A program made the position numbers and the translations under genes. The notes beneath the pieces were generated by a model. The model did no database searches. It was not told the DNA's origin and saw nothing but the letters and a program-made list of their open reading frames with translations. A stretch of 40,075 bases of DNA from Bacilli bacterium (GTDB lineage Bacteria; Bacillota_I; Bacilli_A; RF39; UBA660): assembly GCA_017511375.1 (NCBI GenBank), contig JAFWKJ010000017.1, forward strand, positions 1 to 40,075, written 5' to 3'. Numbering within the stretch: the first letter of the stretch is position 1; each line of letters starts with the position of its first letter. Below are positions 30,292 through 39,378 of this stretch, piece by piece.

Positions 30292-30981
30292 ATGGCCAAA
30301 AAAATAGTCAAACGAACTAAAATTAAATTCGCGAATTTTATATTAGTGCTACTAGTTTTAGTTGGACTATTTTTTGGCTTGAAGCAAATTCTTCAAGAAC
30401 CCATTCATGGGATTGTAATAGAAGGAACATCTTATTTAAAAGATGACTATATTATAGAACTTGCCAATATAAAAGATTATCCTCCTTTTTTATTTTTAAA
30501 AAGAAAAGGAACCTGCAAAAAAATCATGAAGTCAGAATATATTTCTTCTTGTAAAATAAAAAAGAAATGGGGGTATATCTTATATATTCAAGTAGAAGAA
30601 AACAGACCATTATTTTATGATACAAATAAGAATCAATATGTTTTTCAAAATAGTATAGGCGTAAAAAATGCCTACCAAGAGGATGGCTTCCGTGTTCCTC
30701 GTTTGCTGAACTATGTTCCAGATACAAAATATAATAAATTTATTACAAGTATGGCTCGTGTAGAAACAGATACTTTATCTAAGATTAGTGATATAGAATA
30801 TCAACCAAATGATTATGATAAAGATAGATTTCTTCTATATATGGATGATGGGAATGTAGTTTATTTGACTTTGACAAAGTTTAAGATGATTAATCACTAC
30901 AATGAAGTTTTATCACAATTAGAGGGTCATAAAGGAATTCTTTATTTAGATAGTGGTAATCATTTTCAAATAAAAGAATAG
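30292..30981 (+). CDS. divIB: Cell division protein FtsQ/DivIB
   Basis: A 229-residue bitopic protein. It has a short basic cytoplasmic N-terminus, a membrane helix at about 14-34, and an outside POTRA-like domain beginning with HGIVIEGTSYLKDDYIIELANI (about 43-64). The FtsQ-type beta domain follows. FtsQ/DivIB links early and late division proteins and controls septal wall synthesis. Sequence similarity in this family is low, so the call rests on topology, the POTRA-like start and the conserved position after murG-murB. ATG 30292 follows GGGAG that overlaps the murB stop. A terminator at its end separates it from the following glycosyltransferases. Confidence 0.85.
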   Translation: MAKKIVKRTKIKFANFILVLLVLVGLFFGLKQILQEPIHGIVIEGTSYLKDDYIIELANIKDYPPFLFLKRKGTCKKIMKSEYISSCKIKKKWGYILYIQVEENRPLFYDTNKNQYVFQNSIGVKNAYQEDGFRVPRLLNYVPDTKYNKFITSMARVETDTLSKISDIEYQPNDYDKDRFLLYMDDGNVVYLTLTKFKMINHYNEVLSQLEGHKGILYLDSGNHFQIKE

Positions 30982-31002
30982 AAAGGACACCTATTCTTTT
31001 TT
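30972..31002 (+). terminator. Terminator after divIB
   Basis: AAAAGAATAG (30972-30981) pairs with CTATTCTTTT (30991-31000) around a 9-base loop with T to 31002. The divIB TAG stop forms the end of the 5' arm. No clear new promoter follows before the gene at 31022, so read-through is likely. Confidence 0.75.
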
Positions 31003-31021
31003 GATAGAAAGGAGGATTAGA

Positions 31022-32374
31022 ATGTTTAAAAAAATTAATAAGAAAATAGTTTTTCAATATACTTTTTTATTTTTCTTTTTCTTGTTTTGGAACTTATGGA
31101 TTAATGTTTTACAAAACGATGAGATTTGGAATTATGGATTTGCTCACAACCTATATAGTGGCTTAATTCCTTATAAAGACTTTAATATGGTCATAACTCC
31201 TTTTTATCCTTTTTTAATGTCTCTTATATTTCATATGTTGGGAAGCAGTTTACTAGTGTTTCATATAGAAAATGCAATCGTATTATGTGGAATACTATGG
31301 TTATTGTATCGTTTGATAAAAGAAAAAATATATATAGCGGTCTTATTTTTAATGCTTTTTTCCAATTCATTAACTTCTCCAGGATATAATATATTTTTAT
31401 TATTTTTGTTGTATTTCATTCTATATTTAGAAAAGAAAAAAGCAAATGATTATGTAATTGGTTTTATCATTGGACTAAGCTTTTTAACAAAACAAAGTGT
31501 TGGTTTCTTCTTTTTATTACCATCTTTATTCTACTGTAAAAAAGATATTAAAAAATGTTGGAAAAGAGTAGTTGGTTTTATTATTCCGTGTCTAATATTT
31601 TTCCTTTACTTAATCATCACAAAGAGTTTAAATTCCTTCTTAGATTTATGTTTATTTGGATTATTTGATTTTGGAGAAAAAAATGGTTCTATGCACATAA
31701 TAGGAATCATATTTTTTATCCTATATCTTGTGATTTGTGTGTGTTTGATTCGAAAGAACAAAAAAAATATTAATCACTACTATGTCTTAGCCTTTGTATC
31801 CATGATGATTCCTTTATTTGATTTTTATCATTGTGCCATGGCATACTTTGTTCTATTAACACACTTTTTATCGCAGTATCCTATCAAAATAAAAATACCT
31901 TTTCATGTAATTTTGTATGTATCAACACTAGGAATAGGATGTATCATGTTCTTTACATACCACGAGGGATATAAAATCATCTATCCTAATAAGATTCCTC
32001 ATTTTGAATATCGTCTCATTCGCGAAGATTCTATCGCTTTTACAGAAGACGTAATAGGGTATTTGAAAGATCATCCTGAGAACAACTATACATTTGTGGT
32101 ATCAGGGGGATATTATTTCCGTTTAGCAACCAATACAAAAATGTCTTACTTAGACATGATTAATTATGGAAATTTTGGCTATCATGAAAATGAAAAAATA
32201 ATCAAAAAAATTCAAGAAAAAAAGGATACTATATTTATTGTATCCAAAGAGGATTTAAGTAGTTCTTGCCAAGCAAACAAAGAAGCGGTTCGTTATATTA
32301 TGAAAAATGGAAAAAAGATGCATTCCATTCAATTCTATGATTTTTATGTTTTGAATGAAACAATAAAGGAGTGA
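31022..32374 (+). CDS. GT-C-type membrane glycosyltransferase-like protein, paralogue 2
   Basis: A 450-residue polytopic membrane protein, clearly related to the genes at 26883 and 32379. After the first helix it has D33-E34 in NDEIWNYGF, then IPYKDFNMVITPF and GSSLLVFHIENA, the last identical to paralogue 1 over 12 residues. LTKQSVG, HFEYR and LDMINYGNFGYHE follow at the same relative places. The catalytic outer-loop acidic pair and about ten helices fit GT-C enzymes. The start follows AAAGGAGG, just after the divIB terminator. The next paralogue begins 4 bases after its stop, so they are co-translated, and duplication in place is the simplest origin. Donor and acceptor are unknown. Confidence 0.75.
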   Translation: MFKKINKKIVFQYTFLFFFFLFWNLWINVLQNDEIWNYGFAHNLYSGLIPYKDFNMVITPFYPFLMSLIFHMLGSSLLVFHIENAIVLCGILWLLYRLIKEKIYIAVLFLMLFSNSLTSPGYNIFLLFLLYFILYLEKKKANDYVIGFIIGLSFLTKQSVGFFFLLPSLFYCKKDIKKCWKRVVGFIIPCLIFFLYLIITKSLNSFLDLCLFGLFDFGEKNGSMHIIGIIFFILYLVICVCLIRKNKKNINHYYVLAFVSMMIPLFDFYHCAMAYFVLLTHFLSQYPIKIKIPFHVILYVSTLGIGCIMFFTYHEGYKIIYPNKIPHFEYRLIREDSIAFTEDVIGYLKDHPENNYTFVVSGGYYFRLATNTKMSYLDMINYGNFGYHENEKIIKKIQEKKDTIFIVSKEDLSSSCQANKEAVRYIMKNGKKMHSIQFYDFYVLNETIKE

Positions 32375-32378
32375 AATA

Positions 32379-33689
32379 ATGAAAAAATATGGAAAGATTT
32401 TGCTTTTATATATTTTTGTTGTAGTATTTAATCTATTATTTATTCCTAATAATCTAGATGAGATTTGGAATTATGGATTTAGTTATGCTATTCGACTAGG
32501 GGAGGTTCCCTATCGAGATTTTAATATGGTAATTACTCCTTTGTTTAGTATGATTATGTCCATTCCACTATGGATTTCTAACCATTATGGTTCTTATATT
32601 CTATTTTATTCTATTTTTGTCACAATTGAATTTGTATTATTGTTTCAGATAATAGGGAAGAAAACCTATCTAGTATTAATACTTTCCATTATATTTTTTC
32701 CAATCCTGTACCCAACTTATAATTCATTTTTCTTATTCTTGCTGATTCTAATTCTATATTGTGAAAAAAAAGAATTTCCTCATAAAGACTTTTGGATTGG
32801 TTTTTTGATTGCTTGTAGTTTTTTAACAAAGCAAAGTGTAGGAGTATTCTTTATTCTTCCCACTTTGTTGTTTTATAAAAAGAAAAAGTTTGCAATCAAA
32901 AAACGATTGATAGGATTTATAATTCCTGTATTTTCATTTTGTCTATATTTATTATTTACAAAAAGTATGGGTTCCTTTATGAACTTATGTTTTTTAGGAC
33001 TTTTTGATTTTACAGGAAACTCTCATGGATTTAATATATCGATGATGGTTTTTCTAATCGTTCTTTTTATCAGTCTCTTCTTTATAAAAAGACATAGGAG
33101 TGAAATAGAAGTTTATTATTTAGTTTTATCCTATTTGCTATATGCTCCTTTATTTGATTTCTTACATCTATACTATGTTTTGTTTTCGTTTTCCATTTTA
33201 CTATTCTTATATTCAAAAGAATATAATTTGAAATATGAATTATTTTTTGCGGTTTGTTTTGTTGCGGTGTTATGTATGATGGGGACAACTAGAGATGTTC
33301 TTCATTATAAAAAGAACAAATTATCTCATTTTGAATATAAGAACTTTTCCAAGGAGGAAGTTTTATATACGAATACCATTGTGAACTATATTAAAAAGCA
33401 TGATTCTATTATTTATCATGACGATTCTTATTTTTATCGAATTGTAGCGAATCAACAAATTGGGTCATTAGATTTATTAAATCATGGAAATCATGGATAT
33501 CAAGGAAGTAAAGAGTTGGTTCGATTAATAAAAGAAAATAAAGATAAAATATATTTGGTTCATCAAGATTGTGGAGAAAGAATTAGTAGAAAAGAAACCC
33601 AATTGGATGAACACGGCTATCAATATATCATAAATCATGCCAAAAAAATAGGAAGTATAAATGATTATGATATCTATTCCTTTGCATAA
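32379..33689 (+). CDS. GT-C-type membrane glycosyltransferase-like protein, paralogue 3
   Basis: A 436-residue polytopic membrane protein, third member of the family. It has D27-E28 in LDEIWNYGF, VPYRDFNMVITP, LTKQSVG, the HFEYK variant and LDLLNHGNHGYQG. The N-terminal motifs are closest to paralogue 2 (DEIWNYGF, DFNMVITP), suggesting the 2-3 pair arose by tandem duplication. It differs from both in the segment after the DFNM motif, where GSSLLVFHIENA is replaced. That may mark a change in acceptor or donor. RBS AAAGGAGTG overlaps the end of paralogue 2. Confidence 0.75.
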   Translation: MKKYGKILLLYIFVVVFNLLFIPNNLDEIWNYGFSYAIRLGEVPYRDFNMVITPLFSMIMSIPLWISNHYGSYILFYSIFVTIEFVLLFQIIGKKTYLVLILSIIFFPILYPTYNSFFLFLLILILYCEKKEFPHKDFWIGFLIACSFLTKQSVGVFFILPTLLFYKKKKFAIKKRLIGFIIPVFSFCLYLLFTKSMGSFMNLCFLGLFDFTGNSHGFNISMMVFLIVLFISLFFIKRHRSEIEVYYLVLSYLLYAPLFDFLHLYYVLFSFSILLFLYSKEYNLKYELFFAVCFVAVLCMMGTTRDVLHYKKNKLSHFEYKNFSKEEVLYTNTIVNYIKKHDSIIYHDDSYFYRIVANQQIGSLDLLNHGNHGYQGSKELVRLIKENKDKIYLVHQDCGERISRKETQLDEHGYQYIINHAKKIGSINDYDIYSFA

Positions 33690-33694
33690 TCATC

Positions 33695-33723
33695 TTGAAT
33701 TGATATATTGAAAATGATATAAT
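33695..33723 (+). promoter_or_regulatory. Promoter of the 33761-36816 operon
   Basis: -35 TTGAAT (33695-33700), a 17-base spacer and -10 TATAAT (33718-33723) with TGA before it. It drives the small protein, the methyltransferase and the sulfatase-like gene, which overlap each other. Confidence 0.7.
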
Positions 33724-33760
33724 TTTATTATTGAAAACAAATAATTAGAAGGTGTGTAAT

Positions 33761-33910
33761 ATGTATTTTGATCCAGGTACAGGAAGTCTAATTGTTCAAC
33801 TATTAGTAGCAGGATTGGCCTCAATTGGTGCTTTTTTTGCAATATTTAGAACAAAAATCATGGATTTCTTTCATAAGAACAAAAAGGAAGAAAATAATGA
33901 AAAAAAATAG
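33761..33910 (+). CDS. Small membrane protein with DPGTGS N-terminus
   Basis: A 49-residue protein with the N-terminus MYFDPGTGSLIVQLL, one membrane helix (about 8-29) and a basic/acidic tail rich in Lys, Glu and Asn. Short proteins with a DPGTGS start are common next to sulfatase-like and polysaccharide genes in Firmicutes and Bacteroidetes, but I know of no assigned function. RBS AGAAGGTGTG lies just upstream. Its last codons overlap the methyltransferase gene by 14 bases, so the two are translationally coupled. Confidence 0.8.
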   Translation: MYFDPGTGSLIVQLLVAGLASIGAFFAIFRTKIMDFFHKNKKEENNEKK

Positions 33911-35270
33911 TGAATCTTCCTCATTTCGCGACCCATCAGGCTATATTTATTATGTGGATCAAAAGGTGATGAGGCATATTAATCCTTGTTACTTCAAAGA
34001 ATATAATCATCTGATGAAAAGCGGTTTGTATCAAGAACTTGTTGAAAAAGAATTATTGGTATCTCATAAAGAAGTAAAAAACACTTCTTCTTTTATTGAA
34101 ATAGAAGTAGAAAAAATACCTTATATTTCTTATCCATATGAATGGTGTTTTGAAGAATTAAAGGATGCAGCTTTATGTACGATTCAAATAAACAAAATTG
34201 CGATGAAGTATGGAATGATTCTAAAAGATAGTAGTGCCTACAATGTTCAATTTAAAAAGGGAAGGGCCATCTTTATAGATACCTTATCTTTTATGTTTTA
34301 TGAAGAAAACTCTCCTTGGGAAGCTTATGGCCAGTTTACAAGACACTTTATTGCGCCTCTTGTTTTAGCAAAATATATAGATGTTAGAATGATGGGATTG
34401 ATGAAAGAATATATTGATGGAATTCCTCTAGATTTATGTTGCAAAATTTTGGGTAAAAAAGGGGGATTCATCAGTACTGTTCACATAAAATTGCAAAACA
34501 AAAGTATTCAAAAACATAATTATGATGGCCATCAAGATATAAGAAAAGTAACTATAAAGAAACAATCTGTTCTTAATATGTTTGATATGATTGAAAATCA
34601 AATCAAAAAGCTACAATTAAAAACTTATGAAACAGAATGGATGGATTATTATGATGTTACAAACTATGAAGAAGAATCCTTAAAAGCAAAAGAAGAATTG
34701 GTAAAGGAATTTGCTTCTAAAGTTGGTTTAACAAAAGAAGATATTATTTTTGACTTAGGAGCAAATGATGGTAGATTTTCACGACTTGTGTATGAAGAGA
34801 TAGGTGGAAATGTTATTTCTTTTGATATTGATAGTAATTCCGTTTCCAAAAATTATAAAGAGTCAAAAGAAAAAAACGTTTCCATCCTTCCTTTAATTAT
34901 GGATATCAATAATCCATCAAGTGGAATTGGATTTGCCAATAAAGAGAGAAATAACTTTATGGATAGAGGGAATGCCTCTTTAACTCTTGTACTGGCTTTT
35001 CTTCATCACATGGTAATATCTAATAATATTTCTTTTGAGATGGCGAGAGACTTTTTAAGTAAAATTACAAAGTATATAATCATTGAATTTGTTCCCAAAG
35101 AGGATTCTCAAGTTCAAGTGTTATTAAAAACTAGAAGAGATATTTTTGATGATTATAATATAGAAACATTTAGAGACGTCTTTTCTAAGAAATTTAAAAT
35201 TATAGAAGAAAAACAAATTAAACAAACTAAGAGGACATTGTTTTTAATGGAGGTAAAAAATGAAATTTGA
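33897..35270 (+). CDS. Kinase-like/SAM-dependent methyltransferase fusion
   Basis: A 457-residue soluble protein in two parts. The C-terminal part (about 275-457) is a class I methyltransferase with the SAM-binding loop FDLGANDGRFS (D286 to G292), then SFDID with the acidic residue for the ribose, and a late LAFLHHM segment. The N-terminal part has FRDPSGYIYYVD at its start. D111-x4-N116 in LKDSSAYN with D128 in FIDTLSF reproduces the catalytic Asp-Asn and metal Asp spacing of kinase or aminoglycoside-phosphotransferase folds. This half may phosphorylate a sugar or be a degenerate kinase. ATG 33897 follows AAAGGAAG inside the previous gene. It overlaps the next gene by 11 bases. Context suggests action on a surface polysaccharide. 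Confidence 0.75.
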   Translation: MKKNSESSSFRDPSGYIYYVDQKVMRHINPCYFKEYNHLMKSGLYQELVEKELLVSHKEVKNTSSFIEIEVEKIPYISYPYEWCFEELKDAALCTIQINKIAMKYGMILKDSSAYNVQFKKGRAIFIDTLSFMFYEENSPWEAYGQFTRHFIAPLVLAKYIDVRMMGLMKEYIDGIPLDLCCKILGKKGGFISTVHIKLQNKSIQKHNYDGHQDIRKVTIKKQSVLNMFDMIENQIKKLQLKTYETEWMDYYDVTNYEEESLKAKEELVKEFASKVGLTKEDIIFDLGANDGRFSRLVYEEIGGNVISFDIDSNSVSKNYKESKEKNVSILPLIMDINNPSSGIGFANKERNNFMDRGNASLTLVLAFLHHMVISNNISFEMARDFLSKITKYIIIEFVPKEDSQVQVLLKTRRDIFDDYNIETFRDVFSKKFKIIEEKQIKQTKRTLFLMEVKNEI

Positions 35271-36816
35271 TTTTAAGAATTCGAAATTTTTATTTTTCTT
35301 ACCTCTTTTTTTTACGATGACATATGTGTTGATTCTATATAATCACAACTTTTCTATGAATGGTTCAGAATATGAATTCTTTTTTAGCGAAGCACTATGT
35401 ATGGCTTTGATGTATATGGGACTTGAAATTATCTTTTATCTTTTGTTATTTAAATTTATTTCAAATAAGCATTTATTAGCATTATTAGAAATTGCCTTTG
35501 TGTTTTTAGCCTCTAAAAGCATAATAGGAAGAATTGTCTTTTGTATCATAGTGGTTTTGGCAATTGTAATAAAGAAGCAAAATCCAAAAATAAAATCTTT
35601 TTGTGAAATAGTATGTATTTTGTTATTCTTAATGACTTTCTTCTTGTTTGGATTTAATACCATTCTTGCTACTTATCGCGCTATCTCTTTTGCAAGTAGA
35701 AATCATCATTACACAGAAACCTATAACGCGAAAGTAGATGAGAATAAAGAAAGTCCAAATATTTATTGGATTCATATGGATGGAATGCCGAGTTTGGATT
35801 TTATTAGGAAATACTATAAGAGGGATATAGATATTTATCAAGAAGAATTAGAAGAGAAAAATCTTATGATAAATTCAGATGCTTTCTTTAGAGGAGGGCA
35901 CCATACATTAGTAGCCATCAATGCGCTATATAATCCAAATTATTATGATCATTTTTTAGGAAGCTATTTAGATGAATTTGAAAAATGTGATAAAACAAAT
36001 TGTGCGACAAAAGAGAGTATATCTTTCAAAGATGTAACTTATGCTCGTTACAATAATGAATTCTTTAAAAGTTTTAAAGAAAAGGGATATACGACAATTG
36101 GTATTGAAGAGTTTAATCAGTATACTTCGATGGATATGGATATTATTTATGATATTTGGAATACAGAAAACGATTCTAAAATTAAATATTTTGAGAACCA
36201 TTATAATAAAGAAACTTTATACAAATATATATTAAAGATACATCGTCAAAGATTTACAGGAGAAAAATATCATAATACTCTTGCGGAAAAAGAAATGGAT
36301 CTCACATTTAATGATCCTAACTATCCATGGATTCAAAAAACAAAGATTCTTCAGATGAGAGCCATTATGACGGCCTTAGAGGACTCCTACAAAAAAAATG
36401 AAAATCCAAAATTGTATTTTATAGATAATACTATTCTTCATTTAAGGTGGGATTACGATGAAAACGGCCAGTTTCTACGTATGAATAATAATAGTTTAGA
36501 TGATTTTGATGATACCTACATTTATACCTTAAAACTATTAAATGAAATGGTAGATTATATACAGGAAAAAGATCCTACCGGAGTAATTGTGATTCAAGGA
36601 GATCATGGGATTCATTGCCTAGCAGGTAGCATTATGAAACCATACTTTCATGTGGGGGATAAGGAACTGTCGAAGATGCGTAATTCAACCATTAGTGCTA
36701 TCTACATTCCAGAGCAGTATAAAAACGGAGAAGAAGAGGTACTAAATAATCCATTAAACATTTCACGTTACTTAGTGAATAACTTTGTAGGAGAAAACTA
36801 TGAATACTTGAAATAG
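35260..36816 (+). CDS. Membrane sulfatase/phosphotransferase-like protein
   Basis: A 518-residue protein with about four or five N-terminal membrane helices (residues 1-145) and a C-terminal alkaline-phosphatase/sulfatase-fold domain. Possible metal and active-site residues are D174 (WIHMDGMP), T216 in GGHHTLVAIN as nucleophile candidate, and D448-H449 in QGDHGIH. A membrane anchor plus such a domain is also the plan of LtaS and phosphoethanolamine transferases, so it may add phospho-groups to a surface polymer. The usual LtaS motifs are not evident, so a sulfatase-like hydrolase remains possible. RBS GGAGG lies in the end of the methyltransferase gene. Confidence 0.75.
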   Translation: MKFDFKNSKFLFFLPLFFTMTYVLILYNHNFSMNGSEYEFFFSEALCMALMYMGLEIIFYLLLFKFISNKHLLALLEIAFVFLASKSIIGRIVFCIIVVLAIVIKKQNPKIKSFCEIVCILLFLMTFFLFGFNTILATYRAISFASRNHHYTETYNAKVDENKESPNIYWIHMDGMPSLDFIRKYYKRDIDIYQEELEEKNLMINSDAFFRGGHHTLVAINALYNPNYYDHFLGSYLDEFEKCDKTNCATKESISFKDVTYARYNNEFFKSFKEKGYTTIGIEEFNQYTSMDMDIIYDIWNTENDSKIKYFENHYNKETLYKYILKIHRQRFTGEKYHNTLAEKEMDLTFNDPNYPWIQKTKILQMRAIMTALEDSYKKNENPKLYFIDNTILHLRWDYDENGQFLRMNNNSLDDFDDTYIYTLKLLNEMVDYIQEKDPTGVIVIQGDHGIHCLAGSIMKPYFHVGDKELSKMRNSTISAIYIPEQYKNGEEEVLNNPLNISRYLVNNFVGENYEYLK

Positions 36817-36841
36817 TCTTTTCAAAGCTATGAAATTATAG

Positions 36842-36847
36842 TATAAT
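36842..36847 (+). promoter_or_regulatory. Possible -10 of ftsA-ftsZ
   Basis: TATAAT (36842-36847) lies 26 bases before the ftsA start; the -35 match (TTTTCA near 36819) is weak. Confidence 0.45.
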
Positions 36848-36873
36848 AAAATCTAGAATAGGAGATGAACTTC

Positions 36874-38109
36874 ATGAGTGATATCTATGCAGGAATTGAT
36901 CTTGGTACAGACAGTATTAAAATCATCGTTTGTGAAAAGATAAATCAAAAATATCATGTTTTGGCATGCACTAGTAGTCCTTCTGCTGGGATCATCAATG
37001 GGTTTGTTTCTGATATGAAATCAGCTGTTTCAAGTTGTAAAAATGCCGTTCGTGAAGCCAGTGAAGCATTAGGAACGAGAATTACAAAAGTAGTAGCTAG
37101 CGTTCCTCCTGAGAATTGTACAATGGATATTGTATCAGGAGAAGCAGATGTATTAGATTATAATAATATTAGTGGTACAGATATTAGTAATGTCTTACAA
37201 GATGCCTTAAAAGATATTAATTTTGAGGAAGAAGAATTAGTAACCGTTATGCCTATTAATTTCAATATAGATGATGAAACAAGTGTTCATGATCCGAAAG
37301 GACTAAAAGGAAGTAAGTTGAGTGCCAGAGTAGTAGTAAGTACAACTCCAAAAGAACCATTGTATCGACTATTGGAAGTCCTAAAATTGGCAGGCTTAGA
37401 AACAGTTGATATTTGTTACAGTTCCTTTGGGGATTATTATTGTATGAAAGATAAGAAGAATGATGAGGTTGTGGGAGCGGTCATAAATATTGGAGAGGAT
37501 GCCACAAACATCTCTATATTTAATAGAGGAATTCAAATTAAACACGGAATGATTCCAATAGGAAGTAAAAATGTAGACAAGGATTTAACCTATGTTTATA
37601 AATGCAAATTAAGTGATTCACGTATATTAAAGGAAAAGTTTGCTCTTGCTATGGCAAGTTATGCAGATGCTAATGAAGAATGGGAATTAGTGATTGATAA
37701 AGACGAAAAAAAAGTTGTAAATCAATTGGCTGTTTCTAAGGTAGTAGAGGCAAGGGTAAGAGAGTTATTAAGCGTAAGTAAAAATGAAATAAAAAACTTA
37801 ACAAATAGAGAAATACGTTATATAATTATAACAGGTGGGTTAAGCGAATTGGCTGGTTTTCAATATTTAGTGGAACAGGAATTCGGCTTTGTTGCCAAGA
37901 TTTGTAATTTAACTACAATGGGTATTCGTCACAATAAATACAGTAGTTGTTATGGAATACTAAAATATTTTAATGATAAACTTGATTTAAGAGGTAAAGC
38001 CTACAATATGTTTTCAGAAGATGATGTTGAAAAGATGAAAAAGGTGGATGCTTCTGAGATTACTAACAATATACAGGATAAAGTGTTTGGACACTATTTC
38101 AATGATTAA
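36874..38109 (+). CDS. ftsA: Cell division protein FtsA
   Basis: Actin-like protein that tethers FtsZ to the membrane. The 411-residue chain has the phosphate-1 loop GIDLGTDSIK at the start, the 1C subdomain region, a second phosphate loop (AVINIGEDATNI) and the adenosine motif IIITGGLSELAG. The C-terminus (NNIQDKVFGHYF) is a short amphipathic stretch that fits the membrane-targeting helix. ATG 36874 is preceded by AGGAGATG (36859-36866), so the upstream in-frame ATG 36865 is unlikely. ftsZ follows after 12 bases. Confidence 0.95.
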   Translation: MSDIYAGIDLGTDSIKIIVCEKINQKYHVLACTSSPSAGIINGFVSDMKSAVSSCKNAVREASEALGTRITKVVASVPPENCTMDIVSGEADVLDYNNISGTDISNVLQDALKDINFEEEELVTVMPINFNIDDETSVHDPKGLKGSKLSARVVVSTTPKEPLYRLLEVLKLAGLETVDICYSSFGDYYCMKDKKNDEVVGAVINIGEDATNISIFNRGIQIKHGMIPIGSKNVDKDLTYVYKCKLSDSRILKEKFALAMASYADANEEWELVIDKDEKKVVNQLAVSKVVEARVRELLSVSKNEIKNLTNREIRYIIITGGLSELAGFQYLVEQEFGFVAKICNLTTMGIRHNKYSSCYGILKYFNDKLDLRGKAYNMFSEDDVEKMKKVDASEITNNIQDKVFGHYFND

Positions 38110-38121
38110 GGAGGAAAAAGT

Positions 38122-39291
38122 ATGATAGGCGGATTAGAAATGGATCAACTAGCGAAAATCAAAGTCATCGGTTTAGGTGGCGGTGGTGGAAACGCTGTTA
38201 ATAGAATGATAGAATCTGGTGTTAAAGGGGTAGAATTTATTGCTGCTAACACAGATTTACAAGTATTAAATTCATCTAAAGCAGATGTTAAAATTCAAAT
38301 TGGAGCCAATTTAACAGATGGACTTGGAGCTGGAGGAAAACCAGAAGTTGGTAAAGAATCAGCAGTTGAGTCTAAAAAGGAAATTGAAGATGCTTTAAGT
38401 GGTGCTGATATGGTATTTATTACTGCTGGAATGGGTGGAGGAACCGGAACAGGAGCCGCAGCCGTAGTAGCAGAAATTGCCCAAGGATTAGGAGCACTAA
38501 CAGTAGCAATCGTTACAAAGCCATTCTCATTTGAAGGAAAAAGAAGAATGGATAATGCTTTGGCTGGAATTGATGAATTAAGAAAACATGTAGATACATT
38601 AATTGTAATTCCAAATGATCGTTTAAGAGAGATTATAGATAAATCTACGCCAATGCTTGAGGCCTTTAAAGAAGTAGACAACGTACTACGTCGTGGTGTT
38701 CAATCTATCTCAGATTTGATTGCCGTTGTAGGTTTAGTTAACTTGGATTTTGCAGACGTTAAAGCGATTATGGAAGGTTCAGGTCGTGCTATCATTGGTA
38801 TTGGTATAGGAATGGGAGAAGACAGAGCTCTAGAAGCTGCTAGACAAGCTGTTTCTTCACCACTTCTTGAACAATCTATTGAAGGAGCAACGGATGCCAT
38901 CATCAATATTACGGGTGGAGTTAATTTAACTTTATTTGAAGCAGAACAAGCTGCAGAAGTAGTTAGAAGTGCTGCTAATACAGACATCAATACAATCTTT
39001 GGTTCTGTTATTAATGAAAACTTAAGTGATGAAGTCATTGTTACAGTTATCGCTACTGGATTTGACAAGAAAAAAACACCAGAGCCTGTTTATAGCAATG
39101 GAGCAGCTAGTAATCAACAACCATCAACTTCACAAAATGCTGGAAGTGTGCAAGGACAAAGAAGATCAGTACCTAGAGAAGAGTATACTTCATATCAGCC
39201 AGAACCATTAAATGAAGAGGAACCATCAGATGAAGGTAATGATGGGGGAGACTATGAAGTTCCTGCCTTCTTAAGAAATAGAAATTATTAA
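38122..39291 (+). CDS. ftsZ: Cell division protein FtsZ
   Basis: Tubulin-like GTPase that forms the Z ring. The GTP-binding signature GGGTGTG is at 105-111, with [13 protein letters not shown] at the N-terminus and the T7-loop [12 protein letters not shown] Gln/Ser-rich linker from about residue 325 leads to the conserved C-terminal peptide [10 protein letters not shown] that binds FtsA. The length of 389 residues is normal. AAGGAGG (38108-38114) precedes ATG 38122; a later ATG at 38140 (MDQLAKIKV) corresponds better to some homologues but has no such site. A terminator ends the ftsA-ftsZ unit. Confidence 0.98.
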   Translation: MIGGLEMDQLAKIKVIGLGGGGGNAVNRMIESGVKGVEFIAANTDLQVLNSSKADVKIQIGANLTDGLGAGGKPEVGKESAVESKKEIEDALSGADMVFITAGMGGGTGTGAAAVVAEIAQGLGALTVAIVTKPFSFEGKRRMDNALAGIDELRKHVDTLIVIPNDRLREIIDKSTPMLEAFKEVDNVLRRGVQSISDLIAVVGLVNLDFADVKAIMEGSGRAIIGIGIGMGEDRALEAARQAVSSPLLEQSIEGATDAIINITGGVNLTLFEAEQAAEVVRSAANTDINTIFGSVINENLSDEVIVTVIATGFDKKKTPEPVYSNGAASNQQPSTSQNAGSVQGQRRSVPREEYTSYQPEPLNEEEPSDEGNDGGDYEVPAFLRNRNY

Positions 39292-39315
39292 GACTAGATA
39301 CCTAGTCTTTTTTTT
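39290..39315 (+). terminator. Terminator after ftsZ
   Basis: AAGACTAG (39290-39297) pairs with CTAGTCTT (39302-39309) around an ATAC loop and is followed by T to 39315. It starts in the ftsZ stop codon. Confidence 0.85.
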
Positions 39316-39378
39316 GTTATAATGAAATTGAAGAGAATAATAATTATGTAAATCAACAATGTTTTAATTTATCAATTA

